From Kaistia hirudinis (GTDB lineage: Bacteria > Pseudomonadota > Alphaproteobacteria > Rhizobiales > Kaistiaceae), in contig NZ_JACIDS010000005.1 in the NCBI RefSeq assembly GCF_014196455.1, positions 1 to 64,000 on the forward strand: 64,000 bases of DNA, given 5' to 3'. Under the pieces are notes generated by a model that was not told the origin of the DNA, did no database searches, and saw nothing but the letters and a program-made list of their open reading frames with translations. A program made the translations under genes and the position numbers. Shown in pieces: positions 19,179 through 27,088 of the stretch (its first letter is position 1; every line of letters begins with the position of its first letter).

Positions 19179-19188
19179 ACGCGCCCGC
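19165..19188 (+). terminator. GC-rich hairpin overlapping the stop codon
   Basis: A perfect 9-base stem (GCGGGCGCG at 19165-19173 and its complement at 19180-19188) has a six-base loop that includes part of the PAS gene's TGA. No T-run follows, so it may attenuate or protect the 3' end rather than act as a classical terminator. Confidence 0.35.
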
Positions 19189-19262
19189 AGCATCCCGATC
19201 CGCACCCTTCGTTAACGCGGAACCCCTAGATTTCCGGCAGCAGCGCTCGCCCCGGAAATCGC

Positions 19263-19865
19263 ATGTCGAGTTCGACGCATCGGCCGCTCCTCGCGAACTA
19301 TGATCGCAGGCGATACCGCCGCCATCGCCTGTCGCTCGCCGGGCGCTACATGCTGGAGAGCCGGCGCGAATTCGCCTGCCGGACCATTGACATCTCGGCC
19401 GACGGCGCATCGCTCGCCGCCCCGGTCGCCGGCCTCCCCGGCGAGCATGTCATCGCCTATATCGATCACATCGGACGCATCGAAGGCGCCCTCGTTCGGG
19501 CGACCGAGCACGGCTTCACCATCGCGATCGCCGCCACCCTGCGAAAACGCGACCGCCTCGCCGCCACGCTCGACTGGCTAGCCGACCATGATTCCGATGA
19601 TGGCGACGAGATGCGCCGCCACGGGCGCGTCGTGCCGCACAATCCGTTCTCCTATCTCACGCTCCCGGACGGCGAAGCGCTTCGCTGCCGCATCCTCGAC
19701 CTGTCGCTGGCCGGCGCGGCGCTCGCGCTCGATGCAGAGCCCGCGATCGGCACGCCCGTCCGCCTCGGCGACATCGCGGCGCGCGTCGCCCGCCATTTCG
19801 CCGGCGGGCTCGCCATATCCTTCGTGACGGTCCAGTCCGAAGAGACCCTGGCCGGACACTTCTAG
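19263..19865 (+). CDS. PilZ-domain protein (probable c-di-GMP receptor), duplicated domain
   Basis: 200 residues. The first unit has the PilZ R-x3-R switch in YRRHRLSLAGRY and the D-x-S-x2-G motif in IDISADGASL, as required for cyclic-di-GMP binding. The second unit (~118-200) keeps a related DLSLAGAAL but with a less certain arginine motif (RRHGR), suggesting a degenerate second PilZ fold. It is cytoplasmic and has no output domain, so it probably acts by binding a partner. The nearby LapG-like peptidase gene at 20268 is also of a family linked to c-di-GMP signalling. Confidence 0.82.
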   Translation: MSSSTHRPLLANYDRRRYRRHRLSLAGRYMLESRREFACRTIDISADGASLAAPVAGLPGEHVIAYIDHIGRIEGALVRATEHGFTIAIAATLRKRDRLAATLDWLADHDSDDGDEMRRHGRVVPHNPFSYLTLPDGEALRCRILDLSLAGAALALDAEPAIGTPVRLGDIAARVARHFAGGLAISFVTVQSEETLAGHF

Positions 19866-20267
19866 CCCCCTCCCCGCGCCACCCCGATCATTCCCGAACG
19901 AGGCGGCTGCCTGTCCGAGTGAAGCGACGCGACCTGGCCGAGCGACGGCGTCGCCGCGGCTCCGCGAAGCGCTGAACGAGCCCGCGCAACGGGCGCGCCA
20001 CTCAGCAACGGCGTGCCGTCAGCGGCGACGACAAGCCCGTCCCCACCCGCCCGAACAGCCTCCTCTAATCGTTGACGCCCGTTAACCTTAATAGAAGCTT
20101 AAGGTTGCGCGCTTCTCCCCGCCCGCATATTCTTAACAAGAAGTTAACAACAAGCATAAAAGTCAAATCGAATTCGAGACGAAGTCAATTCGAATTCGAT
20201 CACAAGACTTAGATCAGACGAAAAGCCTGTGCGCCAGTGTATCCAAGGCACAGTGGGGACGGCGGTA
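19866..20267 (+). promoter_or_regulatory. Repeat- and dyad-rich intergenic promoter region
   Basis: There are 400 bases without a gene between the PilZ and LapG-like genes. The right half is AT-rich and contains three kinds of structure: an inverted repeat AACCTTAA/TTAAGGTT at 20084-20106, an inverted repeat TTCTT/AAGAA at 20130-20142 followed by GTTAAC, and a 17-base direct repeat (20161-20177 and 20183-20199; one mismatch, period 22), each copy ending in the palindrome TCGAATTCGA. This suggests cooperative binding of a regulator. The left half (19866-20060) shows nothing recognisable. Confidence 0.55.
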
Positions 20268-20888
20268 ATGTTCTGCGTACGCTTCGTTGTTCAGATCACA
20301 GCTCTTCTTGCAGTCATCGGTCTTGCCGTCCCGGCGGCCAATGCTGAGGTGATGTCGCCCTTCATGCATGTGGTCGGACCGACGACCCAGCCGATCGGCC
20401 ATCACGACCTTTGCAGCCGCATGCCGGCCGAGTGCCGCGAGCGTACGGCGAGCGACCAGCCCGTCCACCTGACCCCCGAGCGCTGGAACCTGCTGATCGC
20501 CATCAACGACAACGTCAACACCGCGATCCAGCCGGATACCGACAAGGACATCTACGGCAAGGACGAGTACTGGGCCTATCCGGACGCCGGCAAGGGCGAT
20601 TGCGAGGACTATGTCCTGCTGAAGCGCCGCGAGCTGATGGAGCGTGGCTGGCCGGCCGGCTCGCTGCTGATCACGGTCGTGCGCCAGACCAATGGCGATG
20701 GCCATGCGATCCTGACCGTCCGCACCGATCGCGGCGACCTGGTGCTCGACAATCTCGAAGGCAAGATCCTTCTCTGGAGCCACACGGACTACCAGTTCGT
20801 GAAGCGCCAGTCCGACACGGATAGCGGCCGCTGGGTCTCTATCGACGACGGCAGGGCACCGCTGGTCGGCAGTATCGCCAAGCGCTGA
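20268..20888 (+). CDS. Transglutaminase-like cysteine peptidase (BTLCP/LapG family)
   Basis: 206 residues from the ATG at 20268 (a GTG at 20229 is an alternative). A signal peptide (residues 1 to ~26, ending PAANAE) directs it to the periplasm. The catalytic triad is visible: Cys in GKGDCEDYVLLKR, His in GDGHAILTV and Asp in LVLDNLEGKI. The family includes LapG, the periplasmic protease that cleaves large adhesins under c-di-GMP/LapD control. No LapD or adhesin gene is adjacent, so the target is unknown. Several dyads and a direct repeat precede it. Confidence 0.88.
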   Translation: MFCVRFVVQITALLAVIGLAVPAANAEVMSPFMHVVGPTTQPIGHHDLCSRMPAECRERTASDQPVHLTPERWNLLIAINDNVNTAIQPDTDKDIYGKDEYWAYPDAGKGDCEDYVLLKRRELMERGWPAGSLLITVVRQTNGDGHAILTVRTDRGDLVLDNLEGKILLWSHTDYQFVKRQSDTDSGRWVSIDDGRAPLVGSIAKR

Positions 20889-20931
20889 TCGGGCTGGGGC
20901 CGCGCGTCGAACGCCGGCCCTGCCCTACGGT

Positions 20932-21456
20932 TCAGCGATCGAGCCCGGCGGCGAAGCGTTTCCAGTTGGCCACGTAATTCTCGGCCGAACGCCGGAGCTT
21001 CTCGATCGACGCCTCGTCGAGGCTGCGGATCGCCTTTCCCGGCACGCCGACAACCAGCGAACCGTCGGGGATCTCACGCCCCTCCGCCACCAGCGCTCCG
21101 GCAGCGACCAAGCAGTTGCGGCCGATCCGGGCGCCGTTGAGGATGATCGCCCCCATCCCGACCAGCGAATTCTCGCCGATCGTGCAGCCATGCAGCACGG
21201 CGCGATGGCCGATGGTACAGCCCTCCCCGATATCGAGCGGGAAGCCCATGTCCGTGTGCAGGACGCAATGTTCCTGGATGTTGCTGCGGGCGCCGACCGT
21301 GATGCGCTCATTGTCACCGCGCAGCACCGCGCCGAACCAGATGCCGGCGTCCTCGCCAAGCGTCACCTTGCCGATGACGCGTGCATCCGGCGCGATCCAG
21401 TAGCGTCTCTCGGGTGGCAGTTGCGGACCAATCCCGCCCAGCGTGTGAACCGGCAT
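20932..21456 (-). CDS. Gamma-class carbonic anhydrase-like protein
   Basis: 174 residues of left-handed beta-helix hexapeptide repeats. Zinc ligand regions [11 protein letters not shown] and [15 protein letters not shown] carry the expected histidines. It starts [14 protein letters not shown] and closes with a C-terminal helix. It resembles the YrdA/PaaY/CaiE-type gamma carbonic anhydrases that form trimers. Activity in CO2 hydration is possible but not proven for this subfamily. It is downstream of the small membrane protein gene (10-base gap) on the same strand. Confidence 0.87.
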   Translation of the reverse strand: MPVHTLGGIGPQLPPERRYWIAPDARVIGKVTLGEDAGIWFGAVLRGDNERITVGARSNIQEHCVLHTDMGFPLDIGEGCTIGHRAVLHGCTIGENSLVGMGAIILNGARIGRNCLVAAGALVAEGREIPDGSLVVGVPGKAIRSLDEASIEKLRRSAENYVANWKRFAAGLDR

Positions 21457-21466
21457 TCGGCTTTCC

Positions 21467-21805
21467 TCACATCAGGCGATCGCGCAGTTCGAGCGCGATG
21501 CCGAGCACGACGAGGCCGGAGCAGACGCTCCAGACCGCGCAGATCAGCAGGCTGCCGATCACCCTTCCCGACGACCGGCTTTCACCAACGCCGGCGCGGA
21601 CAGCCTGCCGGCCCACGATATAGGGCCCGCTGACGCCCAGGAAGACGATGCTGAGGATCCAGGCGAAAAACGAGTCGCCGATCAGGCGGAAGCGCAGCTT
21701 TTCCGCCGCCACCAGCTCATAGAAGCTCGAGGCGATGCCGGCGGCGACGAAGCCCGTCGCGCTGGCATAGCCGATGATCATGATTTCAAGCCAGAATCGC
21801 TGCAC
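21467..21805 (-). CDS. Small conserved membrane protein (DUF6949-like)
   Basis: 112 residues with three or four hydrophobic helices ([60 protein letters not shown]). It resembles an uncharacterised Rhizobiales membrane family, which I believe is DUF6949. The start is a GTG (21803-21805) or an ATG eight codons later. It precedes the gamma carbonic anhydrase gene by ten bases and may be co-transcribed with it. No function is known. Confidence 0.65.
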   Translation of the reverse strand: MQRFWLEIMIIGYASATGFVAAGIASSFYELVAAEKLRFRLIGDSFFAWILSIVFLGVSGPYIVGRQAVRAGVGESRSSGRVIGSLLICAVWSVCSGLVVLGIALELRDRLM

Positions 21806-21985
21806 GCGCGCCCCGCTGCGTCTGCGCGGGACGATTGCCGCGCATCAGCGCGGGACTGGCAAGCGGCGTGCCGCTTTGCCGCGAACCGGGGAGACGGCGG
21901 ACCAGCACGGAAGCACCGGCCCGGATCTCATGGTTACTGAGCCGTTAAGGCACAGATAGCGCGATCCGTCCCGTTTCGGGACAGA

Positions 21986-22201
21986 TCAGAGGTCCTCGAG
22001 ATCGATGTCGAGGATCGCCATGGTGAAGTTGTAGGAGAGCTCGCCCTCCTCATCGTCGCGGAAGACGACGCCGACGAATTCCTCACCGAAATACACTTCC
22101 GCCGAATCGTCCTTGCGCGGACGCTGGCGCACGGTGATGTCCTTCATGGCGAAGCGGCGACGAAAGAAGCTCTCGAGCTTCTGGATCTCTTTGCGATCCA
22201 A
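21986..22201 (-). CDS. DUF3126 family protein
   Basis: 71 residues: KEIQKLESFFRRRF, then KDDSAEVYFGEEFVGVVFRD and an acidic tail. This matches the short DUF3126 family of Rhizobiales. It starts with TTG preceded by an AAGGAGAGAG ribosome site. It lies 99 bases downstream of cysE on the same strand, an arrangement common in the order; co-expression with cysteine synthesis is an inference. The molecular function is unknown. Confidence 0.85.
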   Translation of the reverse strand: MDRKEIQKLESFFRRRFAMKDITVRQRPRKDDSAEVYFGEEFVGVVFRDDEEGELSYNFTMAILDIDLEDL

Positions 22202-22300
22202 TTCTCTCTCCTTAGCGGGGGAAATGGGCGGCCTCGATCAGCGGCGGCACCCTTGCGCCGCAGCTTGTACCCGATCACGGCCTGGAAGCGAAGGGCGCCG

Positions 22301-23125
22301 TCAGGCGGAGCCTGCCAGCATCTGGTCCATCGCGCGTGACGGTTCGGCGCAGGGCGCGCTGCCGACCACCTTGGCAGGCACGCCGGCAACGGTGGTGTTC
22401 GGCGGAACCGCATGCAGCACGACCGAACCTGCGGCGACGCGCGAGCAATTGCCGATCTCGATATTGCCGAGGATCTTGGCCCCCGCACCGATCAGGACGC
22501 CGTGGCGCACCTTCGGGTGACGATTGCCGACTTCCTTGCCGGTTCCACCGAGCGTTACGCCCTGGAGGATCGACACATTGTCCTCGATCACCGCCGTCTC
22601 GCCAATGACGATGTCAGTGGCGTGATCGAAGAAGATGCCCTTGCCCATGGTCACGGCCGGGTTGATGTCGACCTGGAACACCGACGAGGCGCGGCTCTGG
22701 AGATAATAGGCAAGGTCGCGCCGGCCGACTGACCAGAGCCAATGCGCGAGACGGTGCGTCTGGATGGCGTGGAAGCCCTTGAAATAGAGCACGGGCTCGA
22801 TCGCGCGGTTGCAGGCCGGATCACGGTCGACGACCGCGGCGATGTCGACGCGCAGCGCCTCGCCCATCGCGGGATCTCCCGCATAGGCCTCCATGAACGT
22901 GCGGCGGATGATCTCGCTGGAGACGTCCCGGTGATGCAGCCGCTCCGAGATCCGGCAGGCGACCGCTTCTTCGAGCCGCTCGTGGCTGAGGATCGTGGCA
23001 TAGACGAAACTCGCCATAGCGGGCTCGGCGCGGACGATCTCCTCGGCGTCGGCGCGGATCGCCGACCAGATGGGATCGAAGCTCGCGACGCTCTCGCTCG
23101 GGTGACGCGAAATCGTAGCCGACAT
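22301..23125 (-). CDS. cysE: Serine O-acetyltransferase
   Basis: 274 residues. An N-terminal helical domain (SIWSAIRADAEE-type start) precedes a left-handed beta-helix with DINPAVTMGKGIFFDHATDI, VSILQGVTLGGTGKE and RHPKVRHGVLIGAGAKILG; the active-site His and Asp are present. It acetylates serine for cysteine synthesis in the cytosol. The C-terminal tail needed for cysteine feedback and CysK binding is present but does not end in the usual Ile (it ends AGSA), so complex formation may differ. Confidence 0.95.
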   Translation of the reverse strand: MSATISRHPSESVASFDPIWSAIRADAEEIVRAEPAMASFVYATILSHERLEEAVACRISERLHHRDVSSEIIRRTFMEAYAGDPAMGEALRVDIAAVVDRDPACNRAIEPVLYFKGFHAIQTHRLAHWLWSVGRRDLAYYLQSRASSVFQVDINPAVTMGKGIFFDHATDIVIGETAVIEDNVSILQGVTLGGTGKEVGNRHPKVRHGVLIGAGAKILGNIEIGNCSRVAAGSVVLHAVPPNTTVAGVPAKVVGSAPCAEPSRAMDQMLAGSA

Positions 23126-23318
23126 GAACGCCTCCTCGACGGCGGACGGAGCCGCCTTCTACGGATTGAACCTAACACGCCGGGCGCATACCACGAAACC
23201 GGCGCTGCGTAGGTAAATAATGCCTGCGCGGGGCAATGCGATCCCGCGGAATCGAAGTGTCAGCGAAACGGCGCAGACCCTTGCGGCAACTCGCCCTTCC
23301 TCTCCGGGTCCTGCACGT

Positions 23319-24077
23319 CTAACCGAGCCCGCGGCGCTTCAGGAAGTCGAGCACGCCCGCCTTGTACACCTTGTCGCCGACGGCGAGCATGTGGTCGCGC
23401 TTGGGGATGTTCAGCACCTCCGCCGCGGGAATGATCTCGGCAAGCGCCTCGGGAGAGCCGGCCAGCTCGTCCTTTTCGCCGACGGCGACGAGGACGGGCA
23501 TGTGCAGCAAGGCGAGTTCATCGGCCGAGATCGGCTGGCGCGTCGCCTTCATGCAGGCGGCGAGCGCGACGCGGTCGCTGCCGGTCTGATCGGCGAATTT
23601 GCGGAACATCAGCCCGATCGGGTCCGTGATTGACGACGCGTCCTCGACCTCCAAAGCGGCGACCACGGGAGCCCAGTCGCCGATCCCGGTCACAATGCCG
23701 TAGCCGAGCCCGCCGAACACCGCGGCCTTCACCATGCCGGGATGGGCCAGCGCGAGAAACGCCGTGATCCGCGCGCCCATGGAATAGCCCATGACGTCGG
23801 CCCGGCCGATCCCGAGATGGTCGAGCAGGTTGCGGGCGTCCTCGGCGAGCGCGGCGGGGCGATAGGCGCCGACATCGTGCGGCTTGTCGGACGCGCCATG
23901 GCCGCGATTGTCGAAGGCGATCACGCGGCGTCCCGCCTGGACGAGCGTATCCACCCAGCCGGGATTGACCCAGTTGACGCGGTAGCTGGAGCCGAAACCG
24001 TGGATGAGCAGGATCGGCGGACCCGCGCCCTCGTCCATGTAGGCGATTTCGTAGCCGTTGGATGTGAAGCGGGGCAT
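23319..24077 (-). CDS. Alpha/beta hydrolase
   Basis: 252 residues from MPRFTSNGYEIAY. The oxyanion HGFGSSYRVNW element, the nucleophile GYSMGARITAF (Ser in G-x-S-x-G), the acid in VAVGEKDELAG and the late His in IPKRDHMLAVGD form a standard alpha/beta hydrolase triad. It is cytoplasmic and has no signal peptide. The substrate is unknown. It is divergent from the zf-CHCC gene (146-base gap). Confidence 0.85.
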   Translation of the reverse strand: MPRFTSNGYEIAYMDEGAGPPILLIHGFGSSYRVNWVNPGWVDTLVQAGRRVIAFDNRGHGASDKPHDVGAYRPAALAEDARNLLDHLGIGRADVMGYSMGARITAFLALAHPGMVKAAVFGGLGYGIVTGIGDWAPVVAALEVEDASSITDPIGLMFRKFADQTGSDRVALAACMKATRQPISADELALLHMPVLVAVGEKDELAGSPEALAEIIPAAEVLNIPKRDHMLAVGDKVYKAGVLDFLKRRGLG

Positions 24078-24223
24078 GGTTTGCGCCTCTGGTGGGGACG
24101 CCCTTATGGCGCAAGGCTTCGGCCGCGCCAAGGTGTCGCCGCCGATCGAACCATCACGCTCTGTTCATCACCCGCCGACGGGGCTATGGTCCCGCCACTC
24201 ATCATCTGAAAGACGAGACGACG

Positions 24224-24472
24224 ATGGCCGACCATGTGATCCCGCACTTCCACAATGATTCCGGCGTGGCGCGGATCGAGATCGGCGTGAAGGAGTTCAT
24301 GTGCGTGGGCGCCAAGCCGCCCTTCGATCACCCGCACATCTTCATCGACCTCGGCGAGGACGACGAGCGCGTCTGCCCCTATTGCTCGACGCTGTACCGA
24401 TACAACCCCGCCCTGCACGGCACCGAGACCATTCCCCCGGGCCATCTCTTCGTGGAGCCAATCGCGGCCTAG
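24224..24472 (+). CDS. zf-CHCC (NDUFS6-like) zinc-finger protein
   Basis: 82 residues from MADHVIPHFHND. The zinc-ligand pattern is C in KEFMCVG, H in FDHPHIF, and the C-P-Y-C pair of ERVCPYCSTLYRY, which is the zf-CHCC domain of the mitochondrial complex I subunit NDUFS6 and its bacterial homologues. A role in complex I assembly or structure is known for the mitochondrial protein and is only inferred here. It is followed 18 bases later by the FAD monooxygenase, a pairing conserved in Rhizobiales. Confidence 0.85.
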   Translation: MADHVIPHFHNDSGVARIEIGVKEFMCVGAKPPFDHPHIFIDLGEDDERVCPYCSTLYRYNPALHGTETIPPGHLFVEPIAA

Positions 24473-24490
24473 GCCGCATCGGAGCTGGCC

Positions 24491-25663
24491 ATGGCCGAGT
24501 TCGAGACCGTGATCGCCGGAGCCGGGATCGCGGGGCTTGCCGCTGCGCTCCTGCTTGCGCGTTCGGGGCGCCGCGTTTCCATCTTCGAGCGGACCGCCGT
24601 CCACTATGAGGTCGGTGCCGGCCTGCAACTGTCGCCGAACGCGGGACGCATCCTGGAGCATCTCGGGCTCGGGGCGGCGCTCGACGCCGTCGCGGTGAGG
24701 CCGGTTGCCATCGATATCTATTCCGCGGCCCATCCGCGCCCGGTCGTCTCGCTGCCGCTCGCCGGCTCCGCGCAGCGAAGCGGCGGCATCTACAGGGTCG
24801 TCCACCGCGCCGATCTGCAGGCGGTCCTGCTCGCGGCGGTCCACAACGATCCCGCGATCGAACTGACCCTCGCCGCCCCGCTCGTGGACCTCAAATCGAC
24901 GCCCGAGGGCATCGACTTCTCCATCGCGGGCCGGAGCCACAGAGCCCGCCTCCTGATCGGTGCCGACGGCATCAGATCCGTGGTGCGGCCGCTCATCGAT
25001 CCGAGCTGGAGCCCGGCGCCAGCCCGCCGCACGGCCTGGCGTACGACGATCCCGGCAGACGACGCTCCGGCCGACCTCGCCCGCGATCGCGTTAGCGTTT
25101 TCCTGAACGATCGCAGCCATGTCGTCGTCTATCCCATCCGATCCGGCCGCGAGATCAACATCGTCGCGATCGTGGAGGAGGATTGGGAGGGGGAAGGCTG
25201 GGCAGAGCCCGGTGATCCGGAAGCGATCCAGGCGCACTTCCGCAAGGCGCCCACCCTCCTCGCGGACATCATCGCCGCCGGCGTCAGCTGGACGCGCTGG
25301 TGTCTTCGCGCCGTCGAGCCGTCCGGACCGTGGCACAGCGATCACGCCGTGCTCGTCGGCGACGCGGCGCACGCCATGCTGCCCTTCCTTGCCCAGGGCG
25401 CGGCGATGGCGATCGAGGATGCGGCGATCCTCGCGCGCTGCCTCACCCGCCAGCCCGGCGACATGGAAGGCGCCCTCGCCCTGTATGAGCGCCTGCGCAA
25501 GCCGCGCGTCACGCGCGTCTGGCACGCGGCGCGGCAGAACGGCACGATCTACCATATGGGCCCCCTCACCGCCGCGTTCCGCGATGCGACCATGAAGGCC
25601 CTCGGCGGCGAGCGCCTGCTGGCGCGCTATGACTGGCTCTATAGCTGGAAGCAGAACGCATAA
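24491..25663 (+). CDS. FAD-dependent monooxygenase (UbiH/salicylate hydroxylase-like)
   Basis: 390 residues. An N-terminal dinucleotide fold has GAGIAGLAAALLLARSG and the acid in SIFERT, the DG motif lies in LLIGADGIRSVVRP, and the second FAD motif GDAAHAMLPFLAQGAAMAIE closes the domain. This is the PHBH-type flavin hydroxylase group, which uses NAD(P)H and O2 on aromatic rings. The substrate is unknown; ubiquinone-pathway hydroxylases are among its relatives. It is in an operon with the zf-CHCC gene. Confidence 0.85.
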   Translation: MAEFETVIAGAGIAGLAAALLLARSGRRVSIFERTAVHYEVGAGLQLSPNAGRILEHLGLGAALDAVAVRPVAIDIYSAAHPRPVVSLPLAGSAQRSGGIYRVVHRADLQAVLLAAVHNDPAIELTLAAPLVDLKSTPEGIDFSIAGRSHRARLLIGADGIRSVVRPLIDPSWSPAPARRTAWRTTIPADDAPADLARDRVSVFLNDRSHVVVYPIRSGREINIVAIVEEDWEGEGWAEPGDPEAIQAHFRKAPTLLADIIAAGVSWTRWCLRAVEPSGPWHSDHAVLVGDAAHAMLPFLAQGAAMAIEDAAILARCLTRQPGDMEGALALYERLRKPRVTRVWHAARQNGTIYHMGPLTAAFRDATMKALGGERLLARYDWLYSWKQNA

Positions 25664-25849
25664 GCCGCGGTCATCTAATTTTGGAACCGAAAAGAATGAA
25701 ATGCCGCAAACTTGTCACTCATCTTGCAGATTTCGATAGCAAGTTGATTTACTTGAATACCTCGCCGGTCTTTATTGGCATCTGAAACAACTGATGCTCC
25801 GTGGGGATTGGGCGATGGTCCTGCCTGAACGGAGTGGGGCATTGCGGCC

Positions 25850-27064
25850 GTGCTTTCGACGCTGACCAAAGCTGCCGATCTGGCCATTGACGATCACGTC
25901 GGTCGTACGTTGACGGCAGTCCGCCTCCATCTCGGCATGGAACTCGCCTATGTCTCCGAATTCGTCGATGATCATGCCCGCTTCCGCGAGGTCGACGGGC
26001 CCGGGCTCGAGCACCTGCTGAAGACGGGCGACTCGGTCCCCATCGCCGACGCCTTCTGCCACCATGTGCTCGATGGGCGATTGCCCGAACTGATGCGGGA
26101 TACCGCCGAGTATGAGGCGGCGATGCGGCTGCCGATCACGCACAGGCTGCCGATCGGGGCGCATCTCGGGGTTCCGATCCGCCAGGCCGATGGCCGGGTC
26201 ATCGGCATGTTTGGATGCCTCAGGCGCACCCCCGACCCATCCCTGACACCGCGTGACCTGGCCATCATGCGGGTCTTCGCCGATCTGGCGGGACGCCAGA
26301 TCATCAACAGGATCGAGACCGACAAGCGCGCCCGCCGGATTCGCGCCGATATCGGGGCCATCATCGACGGAACCGCCTTCGCCTTCGAATATCAGCCGAT
26401 CTGGGAGCTCTCGACTGGCCGGCCATTGGGCTTCGAGGCGCTGTGCCGGTTTCGGCCCGGGCCCTATCGGGCGCCCAACAAATGGTTCGCCGAGGCCGCG
26501 GAGATCGGGCTGACGATCGAACTCGAGCTGGCCGTTATTCGCGAGGCCCTGAAGGATCTGCCCTCTATTCCCACATCGCAGTTTCTCTCATTGAACGCAT
26601 CGCCGACGACGGTGCTCAGCGGGCGTCTGCATCAGTTGCTTTCGAGCGTTCCGCCGGGATCCGTCGTCATCGAGGTTACGGAACATGCGCCGGTGGACGA
26701 CTACGACCGGCTCACGGCGGCGCTCGAGCCGCTGCGCGAAGCGGGGATCGGCCTCGCGATCGACGATGCCGGCGCCGGCTATGCCAGCCTCCAGCACATC
26801 ATCAGCCTGAAGCCTGACCGCATCAAGCTCGACGGCAGCCTGACGCGGTCGATCGACCGCGACCCGGCACGCCGCGCCCTGGCGACCGCACTCGTCGCCT
26901 TCGCGCGCGAAACAGAGGCAACGATCATCGCGGAAGGGATCGAGACCTCCGGCGAATTCAAGGCGCTCCGCTCGCTCGGGGTCGACAAGGGCCAGGGCTA
27001 TTTCCTGGGAGCACCGGCGCCGCTGGCCATAGCGCTGGAGATGCGGGGGCTCTCCGTCACGTAG
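25850..27064 (+). CDS. GAF-EAL protein, probable c-di-GMP phosphodiesterase
   Basis: 404 residues from a GTG start. A GAF-like sensor (~15-165; IGAHLGVPIRQADGRVIGMF) precedes an EAL domain (~175-404). Catalytic elements are retained: FEALCRF (the EAL Glu), the Asn of SLNASPTTV, VVIEVTEH, IDDAGAGYASLQ, DRIKLDGSL, IAEGIET and KGQGYFLG. The Phe-Gly-Thr of the usual DDFGTGYSS loop is Ala-Gly-Ala. Degradation of cyclic-di-GMP in response to a GAF ligand is the likely role. The preceding 186 bases (25664-25849) are AT-richer and probably carry its promoter. Confidence 0.85.
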   Translation: MLSTLTKAADLAIDDHVGRTLTAVRLHLGMELAYVSEFVDDHARFREVDGPGLEHLLKTGDSVPIADAFCHHVLDGRLPELMRDTAEYEAAMRLPITHRLPIGAHLGVPIRQADGRVIGMFGCLRRTPDPSLTPRDLAIMRVFADLAGRQIINRIETDKRARRIRADIGAIIDGTAFAFEYQPIWELSTGRPLGFEALCRFRPGPYRAPNKWFAEAAEIGLTIELELAVIREALKDLPSIPTSQFLSLNASPTTVLSGRLHQLLSSVPPGSVVIEVTEHAPVDDYDRLTAALEPLREAGIGLAIDDAGAGYASLQHIISLKPDRIKLDGSLTRSIDRDPARRALATALVAFARETEATIIAEGIETSGEFKALRSLGVDKGQGYFLGAPAPLAIALEMRGLSVT

Positions 27065-27088
27065 CCCCCTTCAGCCGCACGGCCGCCG

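Noticed and set aside
24104-25555. 483-codon minus-strand frame opposite the FAD monooxygenase
   Set aside because: Shadow of a gene with clear FAD motifs.
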